Source: Acidobacteriota bacterium (GTDB lineage Bacteria; Acidobacteriota; Vicinamibacteria; Vicinamibacterales; UBA8438). Taken from it: a stretch of 64,000 bases of DNA. The stretch is taken from assembly GCA_009861545.1 (NCBI GenBank), contig VXME01000067.1, forward strand, positions 1 to 64,000. Reading direction: 5' to 3'. The position numbers and the translations under genes were made by a program. The notes beneath the pieces were generated by a model, which was not told the DNA's origin, searched no databases, and saw only the letters and a list, made by a program, of their open reading frames with translations. Position 1 is the stretch's first letter, and the number at the start of each line of letters is the position of its first letter. Positions 39,121 to 50,544 of this stretch are shown in pieces.

Positions 39121-40926
39121 ATGACCACGCGATCCCTGCCGGCCCTGTTTCTCTCGGCGGCTTTACTGATCGGCCTCGCGGCGACGGGCGCCTGGACGCC
39201 GGCCCTCGCGCAGGACGACGTCCCCGCGCTGCTGCAGGACTACGTCCCGGTGACCGACGAGATGCTGCGCGATCCGCGTCCCGAGAACTGGCTCACCTTC
39301 CGCGGCGGCTACAGCCTCTGGGGTTACAGCCCGCTCGATCAGATCGACGCGGATACGGTCGGCGGCCTGCAACTGGCCTGGTCGCGCTCGATGACCGAGG
39401 GCTACCAGGAGGTGGAGCCGATCGTCTACGACGGCGTGATGTACTTCCCGCACGTCGAGGACCGCGTGGAGGCGGTCGACGCGACCACCGGCGACCTGCT
39501 CTGGGAGTACCGGCGCTTCACGCCCGACGAGCCGTGGAACACCACCGGTACGCGCGCGCGCTACCGCAACGTCTCGATCTACGACGACAAGATCTATGTC
39601 GCCACCAACGACGCGTTCCTCGTGGCGCTCGACGCACGGACCGGCGCGCTGGTCTGGGAATCGCAGCGCGCGAACTGGCGCGAGCAGGTGGCGCAGACCA
39701 CCGGGCCGATCATCGTCGACGGCATGGTGGTGACCGGCTCGCGCTGCAACCCGTCGAGCCCGCGGCCGGGCGGCTGCTTCATCACTGGCCACGATCCGCA
39801 GACCGGCGAGGAGCGCTGGCGGGTGAACACCGCGGCGACGCCCGATCAGGCGGGCGGCGACACGTGGGGCGGCCTCGCGCGCTCGGCCCGCCGCCACACC
39901 TCCGCGTGGATGCAGGGGAGCTACGACCCCGACCTCGGCCTCGTCTTCTGGGGCACCGGACCGCCGTCGCCGCTGCCGGAGCCGCTGCGCGGATCGGGCA
40001 AGGCCGACCTGCTCTACACCAACTCGACGCTCGCCCTCGATCCGCAGACCGGCGAGCTGGTCTGGTACTTCCAGCACCTGCCGCGCGACAACTGGGACCT
40101 CGACCATGTCTTCGAGCGGTTCATCGTCGAGACCGAGGTGTCGCCCGACCCGTCCGAGGTGCCCTGGATCCATCCGGACCTGGTGCCCGGCGAGACCCGC
40201 AAGGTGATCACCGGCATTCCGGGAAAGACCGGCCTGGTCTGGACGCTCGACGCGGCGACCGGGGAGTTCCTCTGGGCGCGGCCGACCGTCTACCAGAACA
40301 TCATGACCGGCCTCGACGTGCGGACCGGCCGGCCGATCATCGACGAGAGCACCACCCCCTGGTCGGTCACCGACCCGGTGCTCGCCTGCCCGCACCTGCT
40401 CGGCGGCAAGAACCAGCCGTCGGGGGCCTACAGCCCCGACACCGGCGCGATGTACATGCCGATGAACAACTCGTGCATGGATCTGTCGATGTCGGTAGAG
40501 GTGGCGGGCCCGAGCGACGGCTACGACGTCCGCGCCGTCGTGCGCCACCACCCGGAGCTGGACGCCGACACGACGCCGGTCGGCCGGCTGCAGGCCATTT
40601 CGGCCTCGACCGGCCGCACGCTCTGGCAGTACGAGCAGCGCGCGCCGATCTACGGTTCGGTCCTCGCCACCGGCGGTAACCTGGTCTTCTCCGGCGACAC
40701 CATCCGCCGGTTCCGCGCCTTCCACGCCGAAACGGGCGACATCCTCTGGCAGACCATCCTGAACGGCCCGGTGAGCGGCCGCCCGATGAGCTACAGCGTG
40801 AACGGCCGCCAGTACGTCGCCATCCCGGCCGGGGGGATCACGCAGGGAGCCAGCTTCCTGCGGATCACGCCGGAGTTGACGACGTCGACCGGGAGCAACA
40901 CGCTGTTCGTGTTCGCCCTGCCTTGA
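39121..40926 (+). CDS. PQQ-dependent alcohol dehydrogenase-like quinoprotein
   Basis: The 601-residue protein has a signal peptide (to about residue 30, PALAQDD) and an eight-bladed beta-propeller with repeated tryptophan-docking motifs, such as DATTGDLLWEYRRF, DARTGALVWESQ, DPQTGEERWRVN, DPQTGELVWYFQHLPRDNWD, DAATGEFLWARP, SASTGRTLWQYEQ and HAETGDILWQTI. The FQHLPRDNWDLD segment is typical for type I methanol/ethanol-like quinoproteins, with the Asp pair likely catalytic. It would oxidise an alcohol in the periplasm and pass electrons to a cytochrome. No cytochrome c domain is fused. A small membrane protein gene lies just downstream on the opposite strand. Confidence 0.9.
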   Translation: MTTRSLPALFLSAALLIGLAATGAWTPALAQDDVPALLQDYVPVTDEMLRDPRPENWLTFRGGYSLWGYSPLDQIDADTVGGLQLAWSRSMTEGYQEVEPIVYDGVMYFPHVEDRVEAVDATTGDLLWEYRRFTPDEPWNTTGTRARYRNVSIYDDKIYVATNDAFLVALDARTGALVWESQRANWREQVAQTTGPIIVDGMVVTGSRCNPSSPRPGGCFITGHDPQTGEERWRVNTAATPDQAGGDTWGGLARSARRHTSAWMQGSYDPDLGLVFWGTGPPSPLPEPLRGSGKADLLYTNSTLALDPQTGELVWYFQHLPRDNWDLDHVFERFIVETEVSPDPSEVPWIHPDLVPGETRKVITGIPGKTGLVWTLDAATGEFLWARPTVYQNIMTGLDVRTGRPIIDESTTPWSVTDPVLACPHLLGGKNQPSGAYSPDTGAMYMPMNNSCMDLSMSVEVAGPSDGYDVRAVVRHHPELDADTTPVGRLQAISASTGRTLWQYEQRAPIYGSVLATGGNLVFSGDTIRRFRAFHAETGDILWQTILNGPVSGRPMSYSVNGRQYVAIPAGGITQGASFLRITPELTTSTGSNTLFVFALP

Positions 40927-40932
40927 GACCCA

Positions 40933-41127
40933 TCACTCCGAACGGGGCGCAACCGGCGGTGGTTTCCTGATGAAGCCCAGGTAGACGTAGGACGCGACCA
41001 GAACGGCGACCACGACGAGTCCGACATTGCCGAGGGTAGGATTCACTTGCAGTCCCAGGAACAAGGCGAACGAGAACGCGAGGTAGAGACCGACGATGGC
41101 GGCGAAGTGAGCGAGGATCTTCTGCAT
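40933..41127 (-). CDS. Small two-helix membrane protein
   Basis: The 64-residue protein starts at the ATG at 41127 with AGGAGA 7 bases ahead. Two membrane helices are visible (HFAAIVGLYLAFSFALFLGL and GNVGLVVVAVLVASYVYLGF), followed by a Pro/Arg tail. I do not recognise a family. It runs towards the 3' end of the quinoprotein gene and its stop is 7 bases from that gene's stop; the upstream neighbour (TonB receptor) lies 124 bases away, in the same direction. Confidence 0.6.
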   Translation of the reverse strand: MQKILAHFAAIVGLYLAFSFALFLGLQVNPTLGNVGLVVVAVLVASYVYLGFIRKPPPVAPRSE

Positions 41128-41251
41128 GATCAGTCTCTCCTCACCTTCCATGCGATAGCCGGGGGTGCCGACCCGGAAACGGGGACACTGCAATTGCCGG
41201 ACGTTCCTGAGAGTTGCGAGCAAGCACAGAACCGCACCCGTCGATGACCGA

Positions 41252-44203
41252 CTAGAACACGATGCGCAGCCCGAGCTGGGCCTGCCGCGAAGCCCCCACG
41301 AGCGCGCTGGCGAGGCCGAACTCCGGGTTCGGTGTCATGCCGTCGTGCTCGAAGACCTCCTGCTGGTCGGCATGCTCGACCCGGAACGCGCCCGTGTTCA
41401 GGAGGTTGAAGACCTCGAAGAGCCCCTCGACGCGCGCCCCGCCGATCTGGAAGCGTCGGGTCACCCGCAGATCGAGGTTGGTCCAGGGGGCATTCCGCTC
41501 GCCGTTCACCGGCGCGAGCGCGCCGTCCACCACGGCCCGGGTCTGGGCGCCGTGCGGACCGACGGCGAAGCCGGGGTGGTTGTGGAATCCCACCGCCGGA
41601 TCGAGCGCGGTGAAGGGCGAGCCCGACTGCGCCGTGAAGATGCCGCTCGCGGTGATGTCGAAGGGCAGGGAGAAGACGCCGCTCGCCACGAAACGGTGGG
41701 GGACGTCGCGGATCGAGAGTCCCCAGTCGTAGTCCGGGTCCGTGGGGTCGGTCAGGGTCAGGCTGCCCGAGCGCTCGTTGTCGTCGTTCGAGCGGTCGCG
41801 CGACCAGGTGTAGTGCGCCTGGAACTGCACGCCGTCGCGGAAGCGCCGGCGCAGCGCGGCGGTGAGCGCCAGGTAGTCGGACCGGGCCGGCGACGCGCGC
41901 ACCAGGATGGGCCCGTAGGCCGGGTTGATCCGCTGGCCGGAATACACCGGGCGTCCGAAAGCGTCGCGCGTCGGTGCCGGGACGTTGGCGTCGAAGTTCG
42001 AGGCGAGCGCGTCGCTCCGGGCATGCAGCAGATCGAGCGAGGCGGCGAGGTCGCCGCGGATCTCCCGCTCGTACCCCAGGTTGACGCGGATGGTCCGGGG
42101 ATCCTCGAAGCCAGGATCGAAGTGGCTGAGCGCGGGGATCAGGCCGCGCGGCGGGCTGTCGTTGTCGATGGGAGCGCCCAGCGGCACGAAGCCCGTCTCT
42201 CCCGGCGACACGATGGCGTTCCCGTAGCGCGGATAGATGCCGGTGTCGCTGTGGGCGGTTGAGAACAGCAGTGTCGGCGTGCGGGCGTAGAAGACCCCGC
42301 CCGCGGCCCGGACGACGCTCCCCGGGTCGGGCGACCAGACCAGCCCGGCGCGGGGCGAGAAGTTGTCGAGGTCGTTGGGGATGCGCCGCCCCTGCGGGAG
42401 CACGTGCTCGATCACGCCGGGGTTTACCGTGCCGTCCCAGCGTGCGCCGACCTGCAGGGTGAGACGCCGGTTCGGGCTCCACGAGTCCTGGACGTAGGCG
42501 CCGAGAATCTGCTGGGAGACCACGAAGTTGGGGTTCTCCATGCTCCCGAAGAAGATGACGGCGCGGGCGGGGTTGCCGGCGGCGAAGTCCTGCAGCGTAT
42601 CGAAGTCGTAGGCCCCGTCGGCATTGCCCACGAAGAACTCGCTCAGGGCGTCGTGGCTCAGCGAGAAGCCGGTGCGAAGCTCGTGGTTCCCCGAGACGAA
42701 CGAGAACCGCTCCTGGATCTCGACCTTCCGCTCGTCGTTGGTGACCGGCAGCCACCAGGGCTTGCCGAAGGAGCCGAACGACGGGTTGTAGATCGCGAAA
42801 TGGGCCTGCAGCGCGCTGCCGGGCAGGTGCGAACGCCGGTCGAAGTCGTCGTAGGCATACTGGATGCGGAGCTCGTTGACCCCGTTCTCGCCGACGACCG
42901 AGACGACCGAGCCTACCGTGGAGTGGCTCTTCACGAACCGCCGCGATTCTTCCCCGACGAAATCCGACACCCGCGCGTAGTCCGTGTAGTTGTAGCGCAG
43001 CGCGAGCGCGTGCCGCTCGGTCGCGCGGTGGTTCAGCTTGCCGAACAGGATGAGGTTGTCGGTTTCCCGGAGGAAACGCCCGCTCGCGGTGCGGCCGCGT
43101 GCGGGGTCGGCGGCGGGGATCCCGTCGGCGTTGGGCAGGTAGCCGGCCACCAGCTCGGGAAAGGCGGCTAGAACCGCGTCGTACTGCCCGCGCCCGCGGA
43201 TGTCCCGAAGGAAGGGCTGGTTCTGGGCGGTCTGGTCGTAGGACAAGAAGAAGTGGGTTCGGTCGCGCCGGATCGGACCGCCGAGGGACGCGCCCCAGTT
43301 GTAGCGGCGGAACTCGTCCACCTCGTAGCGGGAGTCGTCCGCGGGCACGCCGCGCGCGGCGTCGAGCGGCGACCGCGGCAACCGGGCCGCCAACTGATCG
43401 TCGCGCAGGAAGAGGACGCCGGAGCCGGACAGCTCGTTGGTGCCGCTCTTGGTGATCACGTTCATGGCGCCCCCGCCCGAGCGGCCGGCCTCGGCGGAGT
43501 AGCCGCTGGTAACCACCTGGAACTCCTGCACGGATTCCTGCGCCACCAGGGCGCCCCCGCCCTCCCGCGCCAGTCCGCCCCGCCCGAAGCCGAAGAAGGC
43601 GCTCTTCGCGTCCGCACCGTCGATGGTGAGTCCCGAGTTCACGGCGCGCTGTCCGCTCAGCGAGATCCTTCCCCTGGCGTCCACCTGAACGGTAGGTTTC
43701 AGGAGGGCGAACCGCACGAAGTCGCGGCCCGAGATCGGCAGGTTGGCGATCTCGCCCTCGGTCACGTAGCCGGCGACCCCGGTCCGGCCCACCTCCAGCA
43801 GCGGCGCCTGCCCGGTAACCACCACGGTCTCTTCGACCGCGGCCAGGCCGAGCTGCAGGTCCACGTCGAGGCTCTGCCCGACGAGCAGGCGGACGCCCTC
43901 GCGCCGGATGGTGCGGAAACCGGCCAGCGACGCCACGAGGTCGTACTCCCCGCTGGGAACCGCGCGGAGGGCGAAGAAGCCCCCCTGGCTCGTGACCGCC
44001 GTGCGGCGCTGGCCGCGCTCGAGGTCCACGAGCTCGATGGTCACTCCCGGCAGGCTCGCGCCCGTGCCGTCGCTCACGAAGCCCTGCACCGACGCGAGCG
44101 ACTGCCCGGCGGTCGTCGCGGGGGCGGCAAGCGCGAGGGCGAGCACCGCGGCGGCGAGCGCCCGTACCCGCCGTCGACTGTCGAGTGGAGGATGCAGAAT
44201 CAC
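41252..44203 (-). CDS. Oar-type TonB-dependent outer-membrane receptor
   Basis: The 983-residue protein has a signal peptide (to about residue 32, PATTAGQ), a carboxypeptidase-regulatory-like domain (about 33-115, with ASLPGVTIELVDLERGQRR and SLAGFRTIRREGVRL), then a plug region (about 125-240) with EETVVVTGQAPLLEVGRT, TIDGADAKSAFFGFGRGG, GGGAMNVITKSGTNELSG, then a beta-barrel to the C-terminal GLRIVF. The Oar family lacks a clear TonB box and is common in acidobacteria; substrates are mostly unknown. The start is a GTG at 44203, 8 bases after a 22-base perfect palindrome; no other start in the N-terminal 40 residues fits the signal peptide. The mRNA for the next gene upstream (44292) runs into this one. 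Confidence 0.92.
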   Translation of the reverse strand: MILHPPLDSRRRVRALAAAVLALALAAPATTAGQSLASVQGFVSDGTGASLPGVTIELVDLERGQRRTAVTSQGGFFALRAVPSGEYDLVASLAGFRTIRREGVRLLVGQSLDVDLQLGLAAVEETVVVTGQAPLLEVGRTGVAGYVTEGEIANLPISGRDFVRFALLKPTVQVDARGRISLSGQRAVNSGLTIDGADAKSAFFGFGRGGLAREGGGALVAQESVQEFQVVTSGYSAEAGRSGGGAMNVITKSGTNELSGSGVLFLRDDQLAARLPRSPLDAARGVPADDSRYEVDEFRRYNWGASLGGPIRRDRTHFFLSYDQTAQNQPFLRDIRGRGQYDAVLAAFPELVAGYLPNADGIPAADPARGRTASGRFLRETDNLILFGKLNHRATERHALALRYNYTDYARVSDFVGEESRRFVKSHSTVGSVVSVVGENGVNELRIQYAYDDFDRRSHLPGSALQAHFAIYNPSFGSFGKPWWLPVTNDERKVEIQERFSFVSGNHELRTGFSLSHDALSEFFVGNADGAYDFDTLQDFAAGNPARAVIFFGSMENPNFVVSQQILGAYVQDSWSPNRRLTLQVGARWDGTVNPGVIEHVLPQGRRIPNDLDNFSPRAGLVWSPDPGSVVRAAGGVFYARTPTLLFSTAHSDTGIYPRYGNAIVSPGETGFVPLGAPIDNDSPPRGLIPALSHFDPGFEDPRTIRVNLGYEREIRGDLAASLDLLHARSDALASNFDANVPAPTRDAFGRPVYSGQRINPAYGPILVRASPARSDYLALTAALRRRFRDGVQFQAHYTWSRDRSNDDNERSGSLTLTDPTDPDYDWGLSIRDVPHRFVASGVFSLPFDITASGIFTAQSGSPFTALDPAVGFHNHPGFAVGPHGAQTRAVVDGALAPVNGERNAPWTNLDLRVTRRFQIGGARVEGLFEVFNLLNTGAFRVEHADQQEVFEHDGMTPNPEFGLASALVGASRQAQLGLRIVF

Positions 44204-44211
44204 TGTTCGTG

Positions 44212-44233
44212 TTGTCCCGTATATACGGGACAA
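44212..44233. promoter_or_regulatory. 22-bp perfect palindrome in front of TonB receptor gene
   Basis: The sequence reads TTGTCCCGTAT followed directly by its reverse complement ATACGGGACAA, with no spacer. It ends 8 bases before the GTG of the TonB receptor. As DNA it would bind a dimeric regulator; as RNA it would form a hairpin just ahead of the start codon. The central TATATA might also be part of a promoter. Confidence 0.7.
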
Positions 44234-44291
44234 TGCTACTCCACACGTCCTTGCGGGGCGGGCAGGCCCGGGCTTCCCGGTCCGCCTGGGC

Positions 44292-44705
44292 CTACGACGC
44301 GCCGGACCCGATCTCCACGTGGACGCTGTAGTGGGTGAAGCTCTGCCCCCGAGCGTCCAGCTCGACCGGTCTCGTCTCTCCCGGCGCCATATCCGCTCGG
44401 GGCGTGGGACCGAGTTCGACACCGTTCGACAAATGGACTTCGACACGAACCTGTGCGACTGTCGCAGTCGTCGTGTTCTCGACCGTGCCGGTGAACATCT
44501 GCTGCGTGCTGTTGTAGCCGATGACCAACCTGACCCCGGCGCGAACCTCCGTGGCCGTCTCCGATGTCGCATACTGCGTACCGGATTCGCCCGACTCGCC
44601 CCCTTGCCCTTCGGGTCCATGCACTTCGCTTGGCTCCGTTGGCCCGCCGTTGCAGTTGATGGAGGCAAGGGCGGCGACGATGACGACCACTCCCAGCAGC
44701 TTCAT
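44292..44705 (-). CDS. Lipoprotein, FxLYD-like
   Basis: The protein of 137 residues starts at the ATG at 44705 with GGAG 8 bases ahead. The N-terminal MKLLGVVVIVAALASINC has a lipobox at residues 15-18. A Gly/Glu/Ser-rich spacer is followed by one beta-sandwich with FTGTVENTTTATVAQVRVEV and GETRPVELDARGQ, which matches FxLYD-type domains that are widespread in extracytoplasmic proteins. The role is unknown. It lies 88 bases upstream of the TonB receptor gene, with the palindrome between them. Confidence 0.75.
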   Translation of the reverse strand: MKLLGVVVIVAALASINCNGGPTEPSEVHGPEGQGGESGESGTQYATSETATEVRAGVRLVIGYNSTQQMFTGTVENTTTATVAQVRVEVHLSNGVELGPTPRADMAPGETRPVELDARGQSFTHYSVHVEIGSGAS

Positions 44706-45001
44706 CTCGGTTCTCCGCGATCCTCCGGGCACGGCGGGTGCCGGGAGTGGTGGAACGATTCGGCGCGCATTCGACGGCGTGTCCATGCGAAGTGTCCTTT
44801 CTGCGCGTGTTGCCTCGGGACTCGGGCTGCACGCACCACCTCACCTGGAAGCAAGAGTCACGCCAGACGCTCACAGCCGGGAAACAACGGGGTTCCCCGC
44901 GGCCCCCGCGCGACTTGCTGCGCCGGGGACGTACGAACCGTCCACTGGGGAGGTCACTCCAGCAACGCGGCCGGTGGTCCTCCCGGAGCAGCGGGGCCGC
45001 C
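44706..45001. other. Intergenic gap with no clear feature
   Basis: The gap of 296 bases between the lipoprotein gene and the truncated HEPN fragment holds no supported gene, RNA or repeat. Open frames here lack ribosome-binding sites and family motifs. It could contain the rest of the lost HEPN sequence, but no similarity to HEPN domains can be read in any frame. Confidence 0.6.
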
Positions 45002-45157
45002 CTATCCGGGTGCGATCCCCTTGAGGGCGAGTTCGACGTTCTCCTGCGCTTCGCGCACGACGTCGGAGTATGCCTCCTTGTCCAGGTAAACCTGGAGCAC
45101 CTCGAGGCGGACCCTGGTCTTGATCAGGTAGCTCTCGGCGAGCGACGTGTTCGTCAT
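45002..45157 (-). pseudogene. Truncated HEPN-domain gene (partner of MNT)
   Basis: An ATG at 45157 opens a 51-residue protein, MTNTSLAESYLIKTRVRLEV then YSDVVREAQENVELALKG, which is the beginning of a HEPN-type antitoxin/toxin domain. Full-length relatives have about 120-140 residues, with the RNase motif Arg-x4-His in the missing part. It overlaps the nucleotidyltransferase stop by 4 bases (ATGA). A normal stop follows after IAPG. It is probably a decayed remnant. Confidence 0.7.
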
Positions 45158-45652
45158 GACGCGAACAGGTCGAAGACGTCGCCGGGCTTGTAGTCGGGCT
45201 TCAGATCCCAGTACCAGGCGTTGCCCACCCAGATGCGTCTGGAGCCCAGCTCCCGCATAGCGGACGGGGAGACGGTCGAGCGCGCAGTCGAGACAGCCGG
45301 TCGGATCGAACAGGATGCGGGCGTCCTCGGTCATGTCGAGCAGCAGCATCGAGCCGCGCTCGAGTTCCGAGGGGGTCATCAGGACGGGCGACAGCTCGGG
45401 GAGCAGACCGGCGGCCGCGGCGGCGGCGAGGCGGTCGGCCAGGACCTCTTCGACGGCGCGGAAATCGCGTACTCGGAGAGCGTGCCGATCCGCCAGGCCT
45501 TTCGCAACGACGAGCAGATCGACGTCCGAGTCCGGCCGCGGCATGCCTCGGCCGACCGATCCGTATACCGCGACGGAAACCAGACTACCCCCGTAGTGGC
45601 CCCTGCAGGCCACCAGCAGATCGACAAGCAACCGGTCGTACGCCGCGTGCAT
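45154..45652 (-). pseudogene. MNT-type nucleotidyltransferase with frameshift
   Basis: The N-terminal 120 residues are a minimal nucleotidyltransferase with VAVYGSVGRGMPRPDSDVDL (the Gly-Ser-x-x-Arg-Gly and Asp-x-Asp motifs) and RDFRAVEEVLADRLAA. Around 45256-45260 the frame must shift by one base: the continuing family sequence, RELGSRRIWVGNAWYWDLKP followed by DYKPGDVFDLFAS and a stop at 45154, is in another frame. Uncorrected, the frame runs on through to the HEPN gene and gives a false fusion of 216 residues. Either the gene is decaying or one base was misread. Confidence 0.75.
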
Positions 45653-45749
45653 GCCCGATTATAGGGGGCGCGGCCGCGTCGCCCTATCGGTCTGCGCGCC
45701 GAGGGCCATGTGGCGACCGACCGCCGGCCCGCCGTCGAAGGACGGTGGC

Positions 45750-48515
<2,766 letters not shown>

Positions 48516-48528
48516 CGCAACACCCCGC

Positions 48529-48888
48529 TCACTCCTCGACCTCCGCGGGGCGCATGACACGTCCGACCGCCTCGACCATCCGCTCCCACCTGGTCGCTTC
48601 CTGCACGAGTTGCCGGCGACCCCGTTCGGTGAGGGCGTAGAACTTCGCCCGCCGGTTGTTCGTGGAGACGCCCCACGTTCCGGTTATCCAGCCTCGCTTG
48701 AGCAACCGATGCAGCGCCGGATAGAGCGACCCGTGGTCCACCTGCAACACATCGTCGGACGCCCGCTCGATGGTGACCGCGATCTGGTGTCCGTGCGCCG
48801 GACCCGGCCGGAGCGTCTGCAGGATCAGCATGTCCAGCGTGCCTTGCAGCAGTCCGAGCTGGTCGTCGTCGAGGGGTGGTGGTGCCAC
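48529..48888 (-). CDS. PadR-family transcriptional regulator
   Basis: The 119-residue repressor begins with a GTG at 48888 preceded by GGAGAG. The winged-helix domain shows LGLLQGTLDMLILQTLRPG, QVDHGSLYPALHRLLKRGWI and TWGVSTNNRRAKFYALTERG, which is the acidobacterial PadR type found with ADOP permeases. A helical tail completes the protein. It is translated ahead of the permease in a two-gene operon and likely represses it. A palindrome and a TTGACA box lie upstream. Confidence 0.93.
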   Translation of the reverse strand: MAPPPLDDDQLGLLQGTLDMLILQTLRPGPAHGHQIAVTIERASDDVLQVDHGSLYPALHRLLKRGWITGTWGVSTNNRRAKFYALTERGRRQLVQEATRWERMVEAVGRVMRPAEVEE

Positions 48889-48902
48889 GGCGCTCTCCAC
48901 AG

Positions 48903-48944
48903 GTAGATGATCTACTAGAGTAGCAGCGACAGGTAGAATGTCAA
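48903..48944 (-). promoter_or_regulatory. PadR-ADOP promoter and operator
   Basis: On the minus strand TTGACA (48944-48939) and TACTCT (48922-48917) are 16 bases apart. Just downstream lies the perfect palindrome GTAGAT-G-ATCTAC (48903-48915), with the overlapping TCTA-C-TAGA. It ends 15 bases before the PadR start. The position over the transcription start is what an autorepressor needs. Confidence 0.65.
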
Positions 48945-49098
48945 GGGGACAGCGCACACCACCTCGATTGCGAAACCGGACCGTCTGCAGGCGGAGAGTG
49001 CTACGCTGTTCGTGCGGCCGCGACCGGCCTCCGCGGCGCGCAGCACGATCCGCGGAGAACGCGCAACCGCCGATCGCCGTCCGAGCAGGGAGTCCACG

Positions 49099-50544
49099 AT
49101 GCTTCGAATCCGAGCGCGCGACCACGGAAAGACATCCCGCACGGTGCGTCTGGCCTGTCTCGCCGGCGCCGCCGGCCTCCTGGCCGCCGTAGCTGCCGGG
49201 CCGACCCTGTCCGCCGAGGATTGGCCCCAGTGGCGCGGCGCCGAGCGGCTCGGCATCTGGACCGAGACCGGCATCCTGCGCGAGTTTCCCGACGAGGGCC
49301 TCACCGTGAAGTGGCGGGCGCCGGTCAACGGCGGCTACGCCGGTCCGGCGGTGGCCGACGGCCGGGTGTTCGTCCTCGACTACGTGGAGACCGAGCCGCG
49401 CACGATGGACGGTACCGAGCGCATCCTGGCCCTCGACGAAGAGACGGGCGAGGTGCTCTGGACACACGAGTGGACCACCACCTATCGGATGCTGATGTTC
49501 ACCTACGCGACCGGCCCGCGCGCCACGCCTACCGTCGACGGCGACCGGGTCTACGTGACCGGCGCGACGGGACGCATCCTCTGCCTCGACGCCGCCACCG
49601 GCGCGGTGATCTGGGAGAAGGACACGGTCGCCGAGTACGACACGAGCATCCCCATCTGGGGGACGTCGAGCGCGCCGCTGATCGACGGCGACCGCGCCAT
49701 CTTCCTGGTCGGCGGCGAGCCGGACGCGCTGGTCATGGCCTTCGACAAGCACACCGGCGAAGAGGTCTGGCGCGCGCTGGAGACCCGCACCGAGATGGGC
49801 TACAACCAGCCGCGGATCATCGAGGCGGGGGGCGCCCGGCAGTTGATCGTCTGGCACCCGCGCGGGCTTTCGTCGCTCGATCCCGAGACGGGCGAGGTCT
49901 ACTGGGAGGAACCGTTCGAGGGCCGCGCCAACATGACGGTGGCCGACGCGGTCCGCAGCGGCTCGTACCTGTTCGTGTCCGGCTTCTACACCGGCTCGAT
50001 GATGATGCGGCTCGATCTCGACCGGCCGGCGGCGACGGCGCTCTGGAAGGACGGCACGAACCGCGTGCTCGAGAACGGCATCGAGGTCGCCGAGGAGACC
50101 GGGCTGCACTCGGTCATGACCACGCCGCTGGTGGTCGGCGACTACATCTACGGCATCGGCAGCCACGGGCAGGTGCGCGGCCTGCGGGCCGACACCGGCG
50201 AGCGGATCTGGGAAGCCGGGGGGTTGACGAACCGGAACCGCTGGGGTTCGGCCTACTTCGTGCAGCACGAGGACCGCTACTTCGTCTACAACGAGAACGG
50301 CGAGCTCATCATCGTCCGGTTCAACCCGGAGGGCTACGTCGAGCTCGACCGCACCCACCTGCTGAACCCGACGTCGCGCTCGGGCTACGGCGGGTCGCGG
50401 GCCGGCACCCGATCGCGGTACCGGCACGGCCAGAGCGACAGGCTCGTGGTCTGGGCGCACCCGGCGTTCGCCAACCGCCACGTCGTGCTGCGCAACGACG
50501 AGGAGGTCGTCCGGGTCTCGCTCGACGAAGCCGACTACCGATGA
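49099..50544 (+). CDS. Secreted PQQ-like beta-propeller protein
   Basis: The 481-residue protein has a signal peptide ending near PTLSAEDWPQW; it then starts with DWPQWRGAERLG, common to outer-membrane-assembly and PQQ-like repeat proteins. Propeller blades carry motifs such as DEETGEVLWTHEW, DAATGAVIWEKD, DKHTGEEVWRAL, DPETGEVYWEEPF and RADTGERIWEAGG. No dehydrogenase active-site Asp pair can be assigned, so a quinoprotein enzyme or a scaffold are both possible. GGGAG precedes the ATG. Its stop overlaps the ATG of the Sel1-repeat gene (ATGA). Confidence 0.85.
   Translation: MLRIRARDHGKTSRTVRLACLAGAAGLLAAVAAGPTLSAEDWPQWRGAERLGIWTETGILREFPDEGLTVKWRAPVNGGYAGPAVADGRVFVLDYVETEPRTMDGTERILALDEETGEVLWTHEWTTTYRMLMFTYATGPRATPTVDGDRVYVTGATGRILCLDAATGAVIWEKDTVAEYDTSIPIWGTSSAPLIDGDRAIFLVGGEPDALVMAFDKHTGEEVWRALETRTEMGYNQPRIIEAGGARQLIVWHPRGLSSLDPETGEVYWEEPFEGRANMTVADAVRSGSYLFVSGFYTGSMMMRLDLDRPAATALWKDGTNRVLENGIEVAEETGLHSVMTTPLVVGDYIYGIGSHGQVRGLRADTGERIWEAGGLTNRNRWGSAYFVQHEDRYFVYNENGELIIVRFNPEGYVELDRTHLLNPTSRSGYGGSRAGTRSRYRHGQSDRLVVWAHPAFANRHVVLRNDEEVVRVSLDEADYR

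Noticed and set aside
44774-45001. A small gene or the missing part of the HEPN domain in the gap
   Set aside because: No frame shows HEPN helices or the Arg-x4-His motif and none has a ribosome-binding site.
45002-45652. A genuine nucleotidyltransferase-HEPN fusion protein
   Set aside because: The segment between both domains is nonsense in this frame, while another frame carries the conserved NAWYWDLKPDYKPGDVFDL ending and the ATGA overlap.
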